A stretch of 64,000 bases of DNA, from NCBI GenBank assembly GCA_031771865.1, contig JASISA010000009.1, forward strand, positions 1,426,001-1,490,000. The letters run 5' to 3'. Source of the stretch: Nothophaeocryptopus gaeumannii. Lineage: Eukaryota > Ascomycota > Dothideomycetes > Mycosphaerellales > Mycosphaerellaceae. Under the pieces are notes generated by a model. It was not told where the DNA came from and ran no database searches. It saw only the letters and a program-made list of their open reading frames with translations. Position numbers and translations under genes: made by a program. Below are positions 12,457 to 23,431 of the stretch, piece by piece (positions within the stretch are counted from its first letter, which is position 1; the number at the start of each line of letters is the position of its first letter).

Positions 12457-13134
12457 ATGGCGACCTGGTATCACCCGCAACCGTTCTCCGAACCCTACCA
12501 ACAAGCAACCTACAACGGCTTCCCCTTCCTCCCCGAGTTCGGACACCGCCGCACCGCTCCTCGCGAAGAACCCTTTATCCACTACCGCCATAGCGGCAAC
12601 CAAGGCCGCGGCTGGTACCAAGGCGGTCGAAAACTCCACAATTTTAAGTCCAAGAAGTATTGGGCGCGTCCGGTCGATGGTGCTCGGAGAGGGACACTGG
12701 GTAGGATGAAGGATGCTCTGACTGGTGAGGGAGCGGATGTGTATGTTGTTGCGAATGGTGATAAGAGGACCTTCCACCGAGATTTGCCGGGGAGGGATCG
12801 CTGGTCAAATTGGGATTCGACAGGTTTGAAATGGTTTGGTGGTGATCCTAATTGGCGCGGTGCTGCTGAAGATATGGATTGGTATCCTCCTGGGAACTTC
12901 TCAGATGCTCCGTGGGCAAGGAGGGATCGCAATGAGGTGTACAATTTCCGGACGAGGGAGTATGATCGGATCCATGGGGCGAATAAGTGGAATTTCTGGA
13001 GTGATGCGCATTATCCGAGGGGGAGGAGGGGGAAGTGGAGTGTGCCAACTTGTTGGAGGGAGTGGGATGGGCGGTGGAATACAACGGTCGATGGAAGTGC
13101 GGGGTTTTGGCCGGGTGGAAGGCCTTTACGGTAG
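12457..13134 (+). CDS. Trp/Arg/Gly-rich hypothetical protein
   Basis: Single-exon ORF of 225 residues from ATG (MATWYHPQPF) to TAG. The composition is unusual: about 20 tryptophans with many Arg, Gly and Asp, and repeated W-x-x-x-W-like spacings (for example DRWSNWDSTGLKW and NKWNFWSD). No signal peptide, membrane segment or known domain is visible. The first bases carry a pyrimidine-rich, C-rich codon style and the second half is purine-rich, as is common in fungal genes of this kind. I do not recognise the family; it resembles lineage-restricted fungal proteins of unknown function. Coding status rests on ORF length and the even Trp distribution. Confidence 0.6.
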   Translation: MATWYHPQPFSEPYQQATYNGFPFLPEFGHRRTAPREEPFIHYRHSGNQGRGWYQGGRKLHNFKSKKYWARPVDGARRGTLGRMKDALTGEGADVYVVANGDKRTFHRDLPGRDRWSNWDSTGLKWFGGDPNWRGAAEDMDWYPPGNFSDAPWARRDRNEVYNFRTREYDRIHGANKWNFWSDAHYPRGRRGKWSVPTCWREWDGRWNTTVDGSAGFWPGGRPLR

Positions 13135-13525
13135 ATCATCTCCATCGAGGCTGTCGCTTGAAAGGGTCGGGAATTAGCAACGGAGTGTTCGGTGTCTTCG
13201 TACTGTGTGGAGATGCTCGGAGGTGAGCCCACTTCACCCAGTCCGACTGCGGACGTCAATGGCATAGTCCTTCTCATGTTAATAGAGAGACATCTTGGGA
13301 GAGCCAGCTTCTCCCAATTCGTCTCATCCAGGGAATGCAGTTCTAATCGCTCGGAAGCGAATGCCAGTAGGGTAGTCCTTTGCATCTTTGAAGAATTATG
13401 CTCTGAGGAGAGCCAAACTCACTGTGTTCGTCTCATTCATGAAGCGCTATTTCGAAGGTTCGAAAGCGGACAGCGACAGCATAGGGACTTGCCTCTCCGT
13501 AGAGAGACACCAAGACCCATTTCAC
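13135..13525. other. Convergent intergenic region
   Basis: Lies between the 3' ends of the Trp-rich gene (+) and the small two-exon gene (-). A + strand frame (13192-13674) overlaps the latter antisense and shows no protein character. Nothing else seen. Confidence 0.4.
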
Positions 13526-13953
13526 TCATTTCGCATTTTCAGCCCATCCCCAGCGTGGCACAATCGCAGCCTTGGTCAGATCGGCGTCTTTGGAGAAGCT
13601 TCCTTGGCTGTACTGAAGAATTTGCTGGGTTTGCTCGGAATTCCAGACCTCACGAAGTTGCTGGACACCGGTGACAGATTGCACGGCTGCGGTCTTGATC
13701 TCGACAAATAATTGCGCTTTGTCCTTCTTAGGTTTGTTCATCGGCTCGACAATAGACGGGATGGTTGCTCGCATGAAGTTGAGCTGGTGCAAGTCAGTAA
13801 TGTGATAGAGTGATGAGACGCAGATACCTTGAGTCCACTCAAGTCTGCACGCACCTGTTCTTGAAGTCGTTCGAGATGCGCCAGCGCAGCCTCATACTTT
13901 GTCGCGTCCCAGGCTTGCTCGGCGTCGGTGTTGCTTAGTTGAGTGTCGGCCAT
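13526..13953 (-). CDS. Small conserved-looking helical protein, unknown function
   Basis: Two exons, 13828-13953 and 13526-13783, separated by a 44 nt intron (GTATCT donor, TTACTGAC branch, CACCAG acceptor), encode 127 residues. The N-terminal 45 residues are a predicted amphipathic helix or coiled coil (YEAALAHLERLQEQVRADL). A basic patch KPKKDKAQ follows, then a helical segment ending in a Trp-containing tail, PRWGWAENAK. No signal peptide or membrane segment. It shares a 325 bp divergent promoter with the HEAT-repeat gene at 14279. The size and coiled coil suggest a subunit of some larger complex, but that is only inference; I do not recognise it. Confidence 0.65.
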
Positions 13954-14278
13954 ATTGAGCTCCCTCTCGTGTGTAGGCTTGTATATCTGTGTGCGGTTCA
14001 ATGGCCCAAATGTAGCGAAGAGTGTTGGTGAAAGAAGGACGCCGAGTGAAGTGGATCTGAAGAGTCTAAAGATAGCTACCTGTATGCGCACAGGCCATGT
14101 GAGCTGGAGAGCTGCCGATTGGCCTGACAAGCGAATCTCGCACATGAAGGCAACGTCAACCGCGTTTGCCTCTGCCTCTCTCAGATACAACTTACAAATG
14201 TTCGTCGCGACCAGGAAATGCGTATGCATACCAGAGAGAGGAAAAGCAACATAACAGCAACCAGCAAGCGCTTTCAAA
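13954..14278. promoter_or_regulatory. Bidirectional promoter region
   Basis: 325 bases separate two divergent start codons (13953 on -, 14279 on +), so both promoters must lie here or overlap. No TATA box or repeated motif was clear. Confidence 0.5.
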
Positions 14279-16159
14279 ATGGCGCAGAACGTGTTGGGAA
14301 GACTTTCGGAGAATATTCAAGCAACGACCAACAATGCCTCCGTCAAACTCGATAATCGTCTGTTCGAAGAGGCAGAGCTTGTCCTACCAGAGACTGTGTC
14401 GGCGGAGCAAAAAGTCACGATAGTTTCAGCTCTGTCATCACTTCTACCTTCCCTTCAACAAGATCCCACACCAGCAGTCAACCTCCTACTCAAGCTCATC
14501 AACGACTACTCCTATGGCGATATCCTCAAGCTTGGCAATATTCCGTTCACTGATGGTTTGACTGCTGGAGATCATATGGTGTCTTTCAATCGTCTAATAC
14601 TTGCCATCTTGCAAAAGGCGACTTTGAACGCAGCAGACGCCGCTTCTGTGGCGGGAATGCTTGACACAGTCCTTGCTCTTGTTCGACTGTGGCTATGCAC
14701 TAGCGACATCGGAACAGCCTCTCAATCCTCGCAGCTTTTGCTTGACCTCCTAAAAGTTGACCAAGAAATTCAAGAAGATCCAAATGCGCATCTGCCAACT
14801 GGCGGACAAGGACTCATCTGGAAGCGAATCTTTGGCGATCGTGATGTCTACCGAACATTCTTCGATGCTTGCTCACTCAACGGACCGTCGTCGCTCCAGC
14901 TCAGCAAGAGCCAGTGTACGCTTTCTCAAGCTCGGCTGATGGAGTGGCTGCCAAAGGTCAGCCAGATGGATTGGGGTGCCATCTCACGAAGTCACCACGC
15001 CGATGTCGAAAGAGAGTACAAGGTCGACGGCGGCCTTCTCGATTTTGCTGCACTACACATGGTCGATACCAAAGATGACGTACTCATGTACCGATGCCTC
15101 ATCGACTTCTACTCTGACCTCTTGGAATCCACCAAACCAAAAGCGACCTCTGCTTCTTCGACGACTGACTCGCCTGCACTTCGGTACCTCGTCTCGCATG
15201 GCGTGCACGCGAGAACGGCAGCGATTTACATACAACTACCTGGAACATCAGTAGACCCGCTCGAGTCAATGTTCCTGCACGGACCCGCAGCGAATTACAT
15301 CGCAACCTATGCCGGCAGGTACCCGGAACACTTTGTAGCAAGCCAGATGCCACAGCAGGTCATGACCCGACTTGGCGCAGCTCTCGATCAGTCACCCGCC
15401 AAATGGGCGCACGCTGAGTCGCCAAAACACGATCTGCATCTTCTGGCCTCTCTTCCCCGAAAAGCCTTGACAGCAACTCAAGGCGGCGCAGGATGGCGAT
15501 CGAATCCACTTCCTTTACTTCCTTCAAAATCAACCAACCCGGACGTCCTCAACACCCTCGCCACGATCTTTCACGGTCCAGATCGAGACATCTTCTTCAC
15601 ACCAGGAGGCACGACCACATCGAGCACACAGCAAGACTCACTCGTCACAGAAGAAGCATCACAAGCACGAGCACTCTATTACCACTACCTCTCAAACAAC
15701 CCCACATTCTGGAAAGATGTGACAACCCACGCAGACACCATAGCATTGAAAGATCTCGCCCTATCCGCTATCCACGTCCTCACCTCCGTAATAACCGCCA
15801 ACTGGTCCGATACACCCTCCCAATCCCTCCCCTCGACAATCGCCACTCCTCCAAGCGGCCACCTCGCTATCCTCGCCCCACCTGCCCTGGAGTACGTGCT
15901 ACCATATCTGCTGAAACCACCCAGGACGTTCGCAAATTTGGTGGGTGGGAGAGGAGATGCTGAGAGTTCGGCGTACAAAATTGCGAGTGCGAAGTTTGAT
16001 GCTTTGACGGCTTTGAATGCGAGATTGGTGGTGCAGGTGGAAAAGATGCCGGGTGAGGGGTATGAGGATATCTTGGCGACGGTGGGAAAGAGGTTGGCGG
16101 AAGGGCCGTTGAGTCGGGAGGGAGAGATTGGTGGGAGGATTGGGACGTTGGAGCTGTAA
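14279..16159 (+). CDS. HEAT-repeat protein, Hsm3/PSMD5-like proteasome chaperone candidate
   Basis: Single-exon ORF of 626 residues starting MAQNVLGRL. The protein is alpha-helical throughout with Leu-rich pairs of helices typical of ARM/HEAT folds (for example SALSSLLPSLQQ and AVNLLLKLINDY near residues 45-75) and no transmembrane or signal sequence. Overall design and length recall the fungal proteins annotated as Hsm3-like, related to mammalian PSMD5/S5b, which bind the Rpt1 C-terminus and help assemble the 19S base of the proteasome. That assignment is by overall resemblance and not by a diagnostic motif; another HEAT-repeat scaffold is possible. Convergent with guanine deaminase, 95 bases between the stops. 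Confidence 0.55.
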   Translation: MAQNVLGRLSENIQATTNNASVKLDNRLFEEAELVLPETVSAEQKVTIVSALSSLLPSLQQDPTPAVNLLLKLINDYSYGDILKLGNIPFTDGLTAGDHMVSFNRLILAILQKATLNAADAASVAGMLDTVLALVRLWLCTSDIGTASQSSQLLLDLLKVDQEIQEDPNAHLPTGGQGLIWKRIFGDRDVYRTFFDACSLNGPSSLQLSKSQCTLSQARLMEWLPKVSQMDWGAISRSHHADVEREYKVDGGLLDFAALHMVDTKDDVLMYRCLIDFYSDLLESTKPKATSASSTTDSPALRYLVSHGVHARTAAIYIQLPGTSVDPLESMFLHGPAANYIATYAGRYPEHFVASQMPQQVMTRLGAALDQSPAKWAHAESPKHDLHLLASLPRKALTATQGGAGWRSNPLPLLPSKSTNPDVLNTLATIFHGPDRDIFFTPGGTTTSSTQQDSLVTEEASQARALYYHYLSNNPTFWKDVTTHADTIALKDLALSAIHVLTSVITANWSDTPSQSLPSTIATPPSGHLAILAPPALEYVLPYLLKPPRTFANLVGGRGDAESSAYKIASAKFDALTALNARLVVQVEKMPGEGYEDILATVGKRLAEGPLSREGEIGGRIGTLEL

Positions 16160-16254
16160 TGCTCATCGGTGTCAATTTCCTAGCATTCAAGACCGCGAGG
16201 TCCTCTCCTGCGCTGCACCAGACAGCTCATAGTCAGTTCGAAATACCTCCTCCT

Positions 16255-17708
16255 TCAAGGCTTCCACCCCTCCCTCGAATGCACCAACCTCCCCTTAACC
16301 CAAACAGCCCTCGTATTCCGATCATCACCCGTATAAACCCATTTCGCAATTTTATCATCCCAGCTCTCTTCCCCGAATATATCTATCGGCCCACTCTTCC
16401 CATCCAAGCCCACCGTATCTCCCACAACATCAAATTGAATCAGTTGCGCATCCCAATCCATATCAACCTCGAACCCTCCAATTCTCTCCTCTAGCCCCAC
16501 GACTTTCGCCCCGCCGCGCGTGGCGAGGTATAGCGCTTCTTCGACGGAGAGTTTCGCTTCATCGCCTGCGCTCATGGCTACGTGGCGGGAGACGAAGAGT
16601 GCTTCGCGGCATTCGGAGAGGATGGAGGGTGTGTAGCCGCCTGAGACGTCGGTTCCTAGGCCGACTGTGAGGCCTTCGTTCAGGAGTTGTCGGACTGGCG
16701 CGCAGCCGCTCGTGAGCGCAGTATTCGAGGCCGGGCAATGTGAGATTTTGGCGTTGCGTTGTTTGATCAAGGTGCGTTCTTCGGGTGAGAGATGAACGCA
16801 GTGCGCGAAGATTGTCTTGTTGGTGAGAAGGCCTGTGGAGTCGTAGACGTCTGTGTAGTGTTTTGAGTCGGGGAACATTTCCTTGACGAGGGCGATTTCG
16901 GGCTTGTTCTCGGATATGTGAGTTTGGATCGGGACATTGGTGTCTTTGTGAAGCCGTCCTAGGCTATTGAGGCTTTCGAGGCTACAGCTTGGTGCGAATC
17001 GGGGTGTGATGATTGGGCTGATCAGGTCGAAAGATGGATCGATCTTCTTGACGTGCTCAATGCAGGCTTTCGCGCCGTCTAGCGAGGCTTGCGGGCTTTC
17101 GTCGCGGTAGTAGTCGGGGCTCAGCTGGTCCATACAGACTCTGCCTACGAAAGCTCGCTGGCCACGGGATTGGCAGATGTCGGCCAGGAGGTTAGTAGCT
17201 GGGACGTGGATGGTGGCGTAGTAGCATGCTGTCGTTGTTCCATGGGATAGTGTCCTGGCTATTACGCGGTTGTAGATCTTCGCGGCCTTTTCGAGATCTG
17301 AGAATGAGGACTCGAGGGGAAATGTATATGTGTTGAGCCAGTCTAGCAAAGTGGATTTGCCGAAGATTCCAGCATTGGGGTATTGCGAGGCATGGATGTG
17401 AGTATCTGGAACAAGTCAATTGCGCCGCTCGATATAGCTTCCACGATGTCTCTCCTGTTCAAACGAAAAGTTAAGAATCTCATACCTATAAATCCCGGAA
17501 AGAAGAAGCCCAACCCATCAATCCTGACAACCTTGGCGTGCTGCCAATGTTCTGGCGTGGGCATCATCCTGCCCTTCATGTCTCGCGAGATCCATGCAAT
17601 CTTTCCATTCTCGTCTACACCGATCATGCCATTGGGACAGACGTCCAGTGTGTTGAGGTTTTCGCTCTGGACGAAACATCCGATGTAGATAGTCTTATCG
17701 AGGGCCAT
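16255..17708 (-). CDS. Guanine deaminase (amidohydrolase)
   Basis: Converts guanine to xanthine and ammonia in cytosolic purine salvage. Exons 17486-17708 and 16255-17405 flank an 80 nt intron (GTATGA to TTCCAG) and give 457 residues, the normal size. Splicing restores the metal-binding motif PGFIDTHIHASQYPN at about residues 71-85. Further metal and active-site signatures are QTHISEN, FAHCVHL, SHCPASN and GLGTDVSGG, the last giving the catalytic Asp. The start ATG (MALDKTIYIG) lies 209 bases from the inverted repeat at 17918, so the transposon island begins just upstream of its promoter. No damage seen in the coding sequence. Confidence 0.92.
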
Positions 17709-17917
17709 GATGACGGACTGTTCCTTGGAGTAGAGAATCGAAGAGGGAAAAGCGGGCAAAGAAGATCAGAGCAAACCGGTGCCGCCGAAGTCTATGTCTA
17801 TTTGTATGCTTGTTCGCAATGTTGTTTGGGAGGATGCTAGGAAGGATCCATCGTCCTCTTGGCAAGATGTGGATGAAGCGAGACCGGGGAAGTGCGATGC
17901 GGCCAACTCCGTCGTAC

Positions 17918-18005
17918 TGTAGAAGGTTTCCCGGCTTGGCGCACAGCCCTATATGGCGCACAGACACCTGCACACCAACCACCTACCTTTGTAAGTGAAT
18001 AACTC
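17918..18005 (+). repeat. Left terminal inverted repeat (88 bp)
   Basis: The reverse complement aligns without gaps to 27282-27369. The outer 48 bases match at 46 of 48, both differences being transitions; the inner 26 bases (17980-18005) match at 24 of 26; the 14 bases between are diverged. It begins TGTAGAAGGTTTCCCGG on the outer side. Interpreted as a transposon end. Confidence 0.75.
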
Positions 18006-18099
18006 AGCCAAATCCTAACCGAATTACAAGAAACTTAGGATTCTAAGTAAACTTAATATGCTCTTTAATTTAGGATAGGTTAAAGCCTTAGAGGTACTT

Positions 18100-19610
18100 T
18101 AGCTACCTCCTTATACGCCCTAATCTACTAGCTACTAGGTTTTAAGACTTCTTACTTAGTATAACTACTACATCTTTATTTTAGGGCTATTTAAAGATAA
18201 TACGCCTTAGGGGGTTCTTTACCTTCTTAATAGACTCCTTAAGGTTAGTATCTAGCTATTTATTAGCTTAGTTAACTTCCTTTTACCTTTCTTTCCTTAC
18301 TTTTATAGTAGTAGCTCTCTCTTTCTTCTCCTTTACCTCCTATTGCTTTTGAATAGCCTTTAACTACCGAGTATTAGCTTAGAACTATTTCTCTACCTCC
18401 TTCTAAACTTTAGCTACCTCTTTAGTAGCCTAATTAGTATCTTTCTTTACTTCCTTTTTAGCTAATATCTCCTTTACTCTAGCTACCTTATTTAGGCTTG
18501 TAAAGATTACTCTACTTTCTTCTTTAGCCCTAACTAGCTTAAAGAGCTTTTAGCCTCGCTTTCTACGCTTCTTTTCTTTATATAGGGATTGTAAAAGGGC
18601 GCCCTTTTCCCTCTAGAGTCTTATATTCTCTAAATAAAGGTAGGTAACTTTCTTCTTTAGCTTCCTTACCTATATACCATATCTTGTTATCCCCTTTGCT
18701 ATAGCCCCTTTAACTATAGTTTAAATCTTATTCTAGTTATTTAGGGATAAGGTAGAGTTATTAGATCCCTTTAAGTTTAGTCTAGAGCCTACCTTATTAT
18801 TATTGTTATCTAGCTTCTTCCTCTTTAGTAGCTTTAATAGGACAATCTTAGGGTTATATAGATAGATACCTATCTTTTTAAAGCTAGAGGCAATGTTTAA
18901 AGGGACTATAGTAAGGGACTAAGCTTCCTAAAAGAGCTAAAAGAATATACGCTTTATAATACCTATAAGACTATAGCTCTTTACTATAAACCTATCTAAA
19001 GCTTAGGAGTACCGAGTAGCTAAAGGGGCGAAGAGAGAGACAACTAATAGCTAGAGTCTATATATCGAATAAGGAGGATAGATAGCTAAAAGGATCTAGT
19101 AGGCTAGGTAGTAATTAATAAAACGCATATTTAGATATAAGCTATAACTATTAATAAATAGGAGCCTCTAATCTCGACTATTCCTAGCCTTAGGCTTTGT
19201 AAAACGATTATAGACCTCTATTAACTATTAGTATCTAAGCTTATCTAAAGTCTAGCTATTTAGTAAGCTTATAAAGAAAGTACTATACTTGTCTAGGTTA
19301 ATATCCTCTACCTAGGTATCCTAAAGGCCTTATATATTAAGGTAGGAGGAAGTACTAAACTATCTATATAGATAGCTATAATATAGGTAATCTATTTACG
19401 ATTACTATCTTAAAGAACTCTAACTAGTTTACTCTCTTTAAAAGCTCCTTTTATAAAGATCCTTTAAGACTTATTAACTACCCTAAGAAGGAACCCTTTC
19501 TTATATATATTAACTATATTATTTAGCTAGATATTATACTTTTAGATCTTCTTTTTAAGGAGGCTAAAGTATAGGGTATAGTACTTTTTAGAATACTCTA
19601 AGATAAGAGG
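18100..19610 (-). pseudogene. Fot1/pogo DDE transposase, RIP-degraded C-terminal two-thirds
   Basis: Reading the - strand through RIP stops gives phrases characteristic of fungal CENP-B/pogo transposases. These include YTLYFSLLKKKI, KKGFLLRVVNKS, FINYYLAY, ILLAIYPPYS, VSLFAPLATRYS and LNIASSFKKIGIYLYNP, in that order. A Lys/Asn-rich C-terminal tail follows. Stops replace Gln and Trp codons in the expected CA/TG contexts. Catalytic Asp positions appear altered (the family's LDGHGSH-like site reads INSYSLY). The reading stops at 19620, where a LINE fragment begins; the N-terminal DNA-binding part is not here. Confidence 0.72.
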
Positions 19611-19620
19611 GTCTTTCTTA

Positions 19621-19965
19621 AGGCGGTATTACTAAAACCTTAGAATATACGGAACCTATTAAGGTAATACACGCATCTAAAGCACGGCTACACGCCGCTA
19701 TTAGCAGGTACGTAGTTAGCGCTCGAAAATACTAATTCTTAGTATTAGAAGAAGAGAATTCTCTACTAAGTATAGCTAGTATATAAGACTATACTACCTT
19801 AGGTATAGATAACGGACTAGAGCTATTTCAAGAGGTTACTAAAGAAACTACTATAGGTAGAGATATAGGGAGTATTAATCTAGCTTCCTACCTAACCTCC
19901 TAAGAGAAGGGGTATAGAGAGAAGAACGTAGTAGTAAATAAGAACTAGTAGGGTCCCCTTTTACC
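19621..19965 (+). mobile_element. LINE 5'-end fragment (copy 3), RIP-degraded
   Basis: Matches copy 1 positions 1911 to about 2254 (leader and first 60 codons of ORF1) in + orientation with many CA/TG to TA changes. It stops at the point where the 3' tail of copy 2 begins. It directly interrupts the pogo transposase on its left. Only the 5' end survives, which is the reverse of ordinary LINE 5' truncation. Confidence 0.8.
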
Positions 19966-20179
19966 TTAATAATAATAAATGTATTCGAGCTAGCTACAGG
20001 CCGTGCCCCTTCTAGCATATCTACATGTTGTAAAAGAAAACCCTGTAGAAAGTACCTATAGCGTAAAACTTCCTCCCTTCTCTGTTATGCCTTACACCCT
20101 ACTGCATCTTAGGTACTATAGAACCAATATGTTTGCCCGTAGGCAGCTGGCTAACACGCTAGAGTCAACATCATCCTCC

Positions 20180-23100
20180 TTACTTGGGTTCGAGATCTCC
20201 GGCCTACTCTAGGAGATGTTTGAGGGTCTACTCGAATTGTCCTATGGGGAGATGCCTTATTGCCCACGCTGCGGTTTGTCTAGGAAACTCAGTAAGCCAT
20301 CTTCTCGCGTCCTGGCATCTAGTGGCTAAGATGAGTTCCCTTCTACTCTCTCGCATGTTTGTACAGTAGGCAAGGTAGTGTCGAGCTGTCCCTCTATCTC
20401 CACATTCGCAGTAGGGGCTAGTGTCGGGCACCCCAACCTTGTGGAGGAAGTGAGGAAGGCCAATTGTCTCTGACCGTATCTGGAACACTATCGCGGCCTG
20501 GGCTTTGCTAAGCCCTCGATAAAGCTCCCGGGTATTGGTGTTCCATGGAGTCCTGAACGCGAGTGGGAGGATTCCTTCGCGCCTAGCATTGTCCCACTTC
20601 TGTAACTCGTCCCGCTTATACTGGCCCTGGAGGATAGTCCATGTTGCTTTCCGAGTCTTCTTTGGATCTGCTCTGTCTATGTGAGAGAGCTGGGACCGTA
20701 GGATAGTAGCCTGCTCGTCTGTCTGCTCTAGTAGCGAGCTGTATAGTTTTCTCAGGCGTCTACTATATGCCCCAAGTTGTCCGCACTTTAGTAGGATCCG
20801 CCCCTTCAGCTCTTGCATGGCCTAGTGTATATCCGGCCTCTGCCTCTGCGCAGCCATTGCAGCTATAGCAGTTCTCTTCCTATACTCGGTAATGTCTTCG
20901 ATCTGGAGTTCTTTGTGTAACAGTCGCGTTGGTGTAGCTCGGTAGGCCCCAAGGATTATCCGTAGGAATCTATTCTGCATTACCCGTAGCTTTTGTTGGA
21001 GCATTTTTGAGATTCCAGTCTCCTTTCCTGCTATCCATACCTCGCTCCCGTGCATTACTGCTGGCCTGATCATTGAGATATATAGCTTACGGGCTGTCTC
21101 TACCGTGGCGCCCCACGTAGCAGCAGTAATCCGTCGTAGTGCAGCTTCTAGCCGTTTTGCTTTTGTAAGGGTATTCTCTATCTGTGCGTGCCACTTGAGT
21201 CTCTTATCAACGATTACTCCTAGGACCCTCATTGTGTCCTCTGGGCCACTCCGGAGCGACGGGATGTTGGGTGTTCTCTGGGATTCGGATGTGCTCCTTG
21301 TGCCCCTTGTAAAGTGCATGACTTTGTATTTCTCAGGGGCGAACTTAGCTCCATGTCTTAAGGCCCATTGTAGACAGCTGTTGTAGTCCTTTTCTAGTGC
21401 CTCGCATGTACCTCTTGTCGAATTTGACACTGCAATGAGGTATGTATCATCTGCAAACCCAACTGCTTCGGTGTATTCCATTCCTTCTAGGAGGGAGGCT
21501 GTAAAGAAGAGGAACAGGATAGGTGAGATGGTGCTTCCTTGTGGGATTCCGCATGCCACTCGTGCTGCCGGTGACTCGTATCCAGGGATAGCGATTGTTG
21601 TCTCTCTGTCCTTCAGGAATGACGCTACAAAAGCTGTAATCCAGTATGGAATCCTCCTGCACCGTAGGTTGTGGATTAACCGTTCGTGATTGACTTTGTC
21701 AAACGCTCCTGTCATGTCAAGTGATAACACCGAGGCCACCTTGCCTTTCTTCCACGCAGTCTGAACGCTTTGAAGGATGTACCGTAGTGCGTCTCCGGTC
21801 GATCTACCCGCTTGCGCCATTTGGTTTTGAGGAAGCAACTTATGTTCCCGTACAGCCTGTCCTATTTTCCGTGCAACAATTATTGCTTCTAGTATCTTGC
21901 CAATGCACGATAGAAGGGCAATAGGCCTCCATCCCTTTGGAGTAGATGAGTCTTTACCCGCCTTCTGTAGCATAATCGTCCTAGCTTTCCGAAACTGGGC
22001 TGGGTGGTAGCCAATTGAAACACACTGTTGGAAGATGCGTTGGAGGATAGGGAGTAGCTGAGCTAGGCACTTCTTAATGCATCTGTTTGGTATCTCGTCG
22101 AGGCCGGGAGCCTTGTCGTTCGGCAGTCTTTGGACTACTTTTCGTACCTCCTCTTCTGTAATTTCGCATGCTATATTGACAGGTTCTGGGTATGTGGTGC
22201 TCTCGATGTCTGATGTGTCTGCGGGCTCTAGCATTGGGAAAAGGGCTGTCCGTAGGATCTCTGTTTTCGCACTGTCCGTCGTGAACTGATCGTTATTGTG
22301 TGTTAGTGTAGGCATCTGGGGAGGTCGAATAGGGCTATCGCTGTTCTTTGCCCACTTAGCCAGCTTCCACATTCCTGTGGCTCGCTAGCGGTTTTGTGAA
22401 CCGCGGTCCTCCACTGTTTCCTTTTCTCTGTCTGGATAGTTCTCTTTTTCTCCTGGTTTCGTGCCCTCCACTCCTTCCAGTGCTCCTCGCTCCCTGTCCA
22501 TTGTGCATGCCGTCTTGCCTGCCGAGCCTCCTGAATCGCATGTAGTACCACCGGCACACTCCTTGGATCTGGCGGCCGATATGTTTTACGCCGGACAACA
22601 AGGTCCCTTGTCTTTTGTAGAGCATTGCTGAGATCACTCACGGTGCTATCTATATCCTCCTTTGTTGTCATCCTTCGGCTGTAGGTAGGAGCTTTTGGAG
22701 CGTCTCTCTGAACTCCTCCCAGTTAGTGTCCTTCCACATCCATCTTGTTCTCGTCTCCTCCTGTATCCCTATGTTAATAGTTGTCTCTATGCTGATATGA
22801 TCAGAGTCAATGTCTTCCTTGCCTGGCTGACATGCTGTTATCCTCTTTGATATCTCCTCTGTTGCAAGAGTAAGGTCTATCGTCGTCCCAGTTTGGGACT
22901 GTGGTGTCTTTCTCCAGGTAGCAAGGCCTAGGGGTGTGGCTAGGTATAGCGTGTCTCGACACGCCTCTCGTAGCTCTCTTGCTCTAAGATCCTCCTGTGG
23001 TACTAACGGTCCTCCCCACCAACGGTGGTGAAGATTGAAGTCTCCAACTAGAACGTGTTCTCCCGGTTCCTCAATACCTTCTAAAGCTCCTCCACTGTAA

Positions 23101-23431
23101 GCCTCGCATCCCAGTTATAGATGTTATGGAGGTGTACAGTTCCTATTGTCGTTTGTAGTGAGATTAGGATCTTCTGATTACTCATAATCCGGTGCGACCA
23201 TTCGGATAGGCTGTACTTCTTATGGACGTAGAATACGACTCTCCTGTCTTTGTCTTCCCCTGCAACAGTATAGTACTTCGGATGTGTGACTGTTCTTCCA
23301 TTGCTTGGGTTAGTGTATGGCTCCTGGATAGCGAGAATGTCTTTCTGGCTGTCATCGAGTAGCTGCCGGTGGGTAGCCTGTGATTTCCGTACGTTTGCCT
23401 GCAGTATACTTAGTGTCGGTTGTATGTTCAT
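20180..23431 (-). pseudogene. LINE copy 2 ORF2, endonuclease-reverse transcriptase (frameshifted)
   Basis: Encodes an APE-type endonuclease (QANVRKS, AIQEPY, LVGDFNLHH and SDHISIE, about residues 1-250) and a reverse transcriptase (RPIALLSC, GIPQGSTISPILF and the catalytic FADDTYL). A C-terminal Cys/His cluster follows (CECG...HYLAYC near 20365-20420). No RNase H domain was recognised. Three single-base deletions near 23080, 22670 and 22375 together restore the frame, so the 516-residue RT segment 22372-20822 is open. TAG codons occur at 20819-20821 (shared with copy 1), 20228-20230 and about 20204; copy 1 has TGG and CAG at the last two. All are single G-to-A or C-to-T changes of RIP type. 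Confidence 0.85.

Noticed and set aside
15493..15963. His/Arg/Thr-rich 156-codon frame within the HEAT-repeat gene
   Set aside because: Alternative frame of a real exon; composition is that of a shadow frame.
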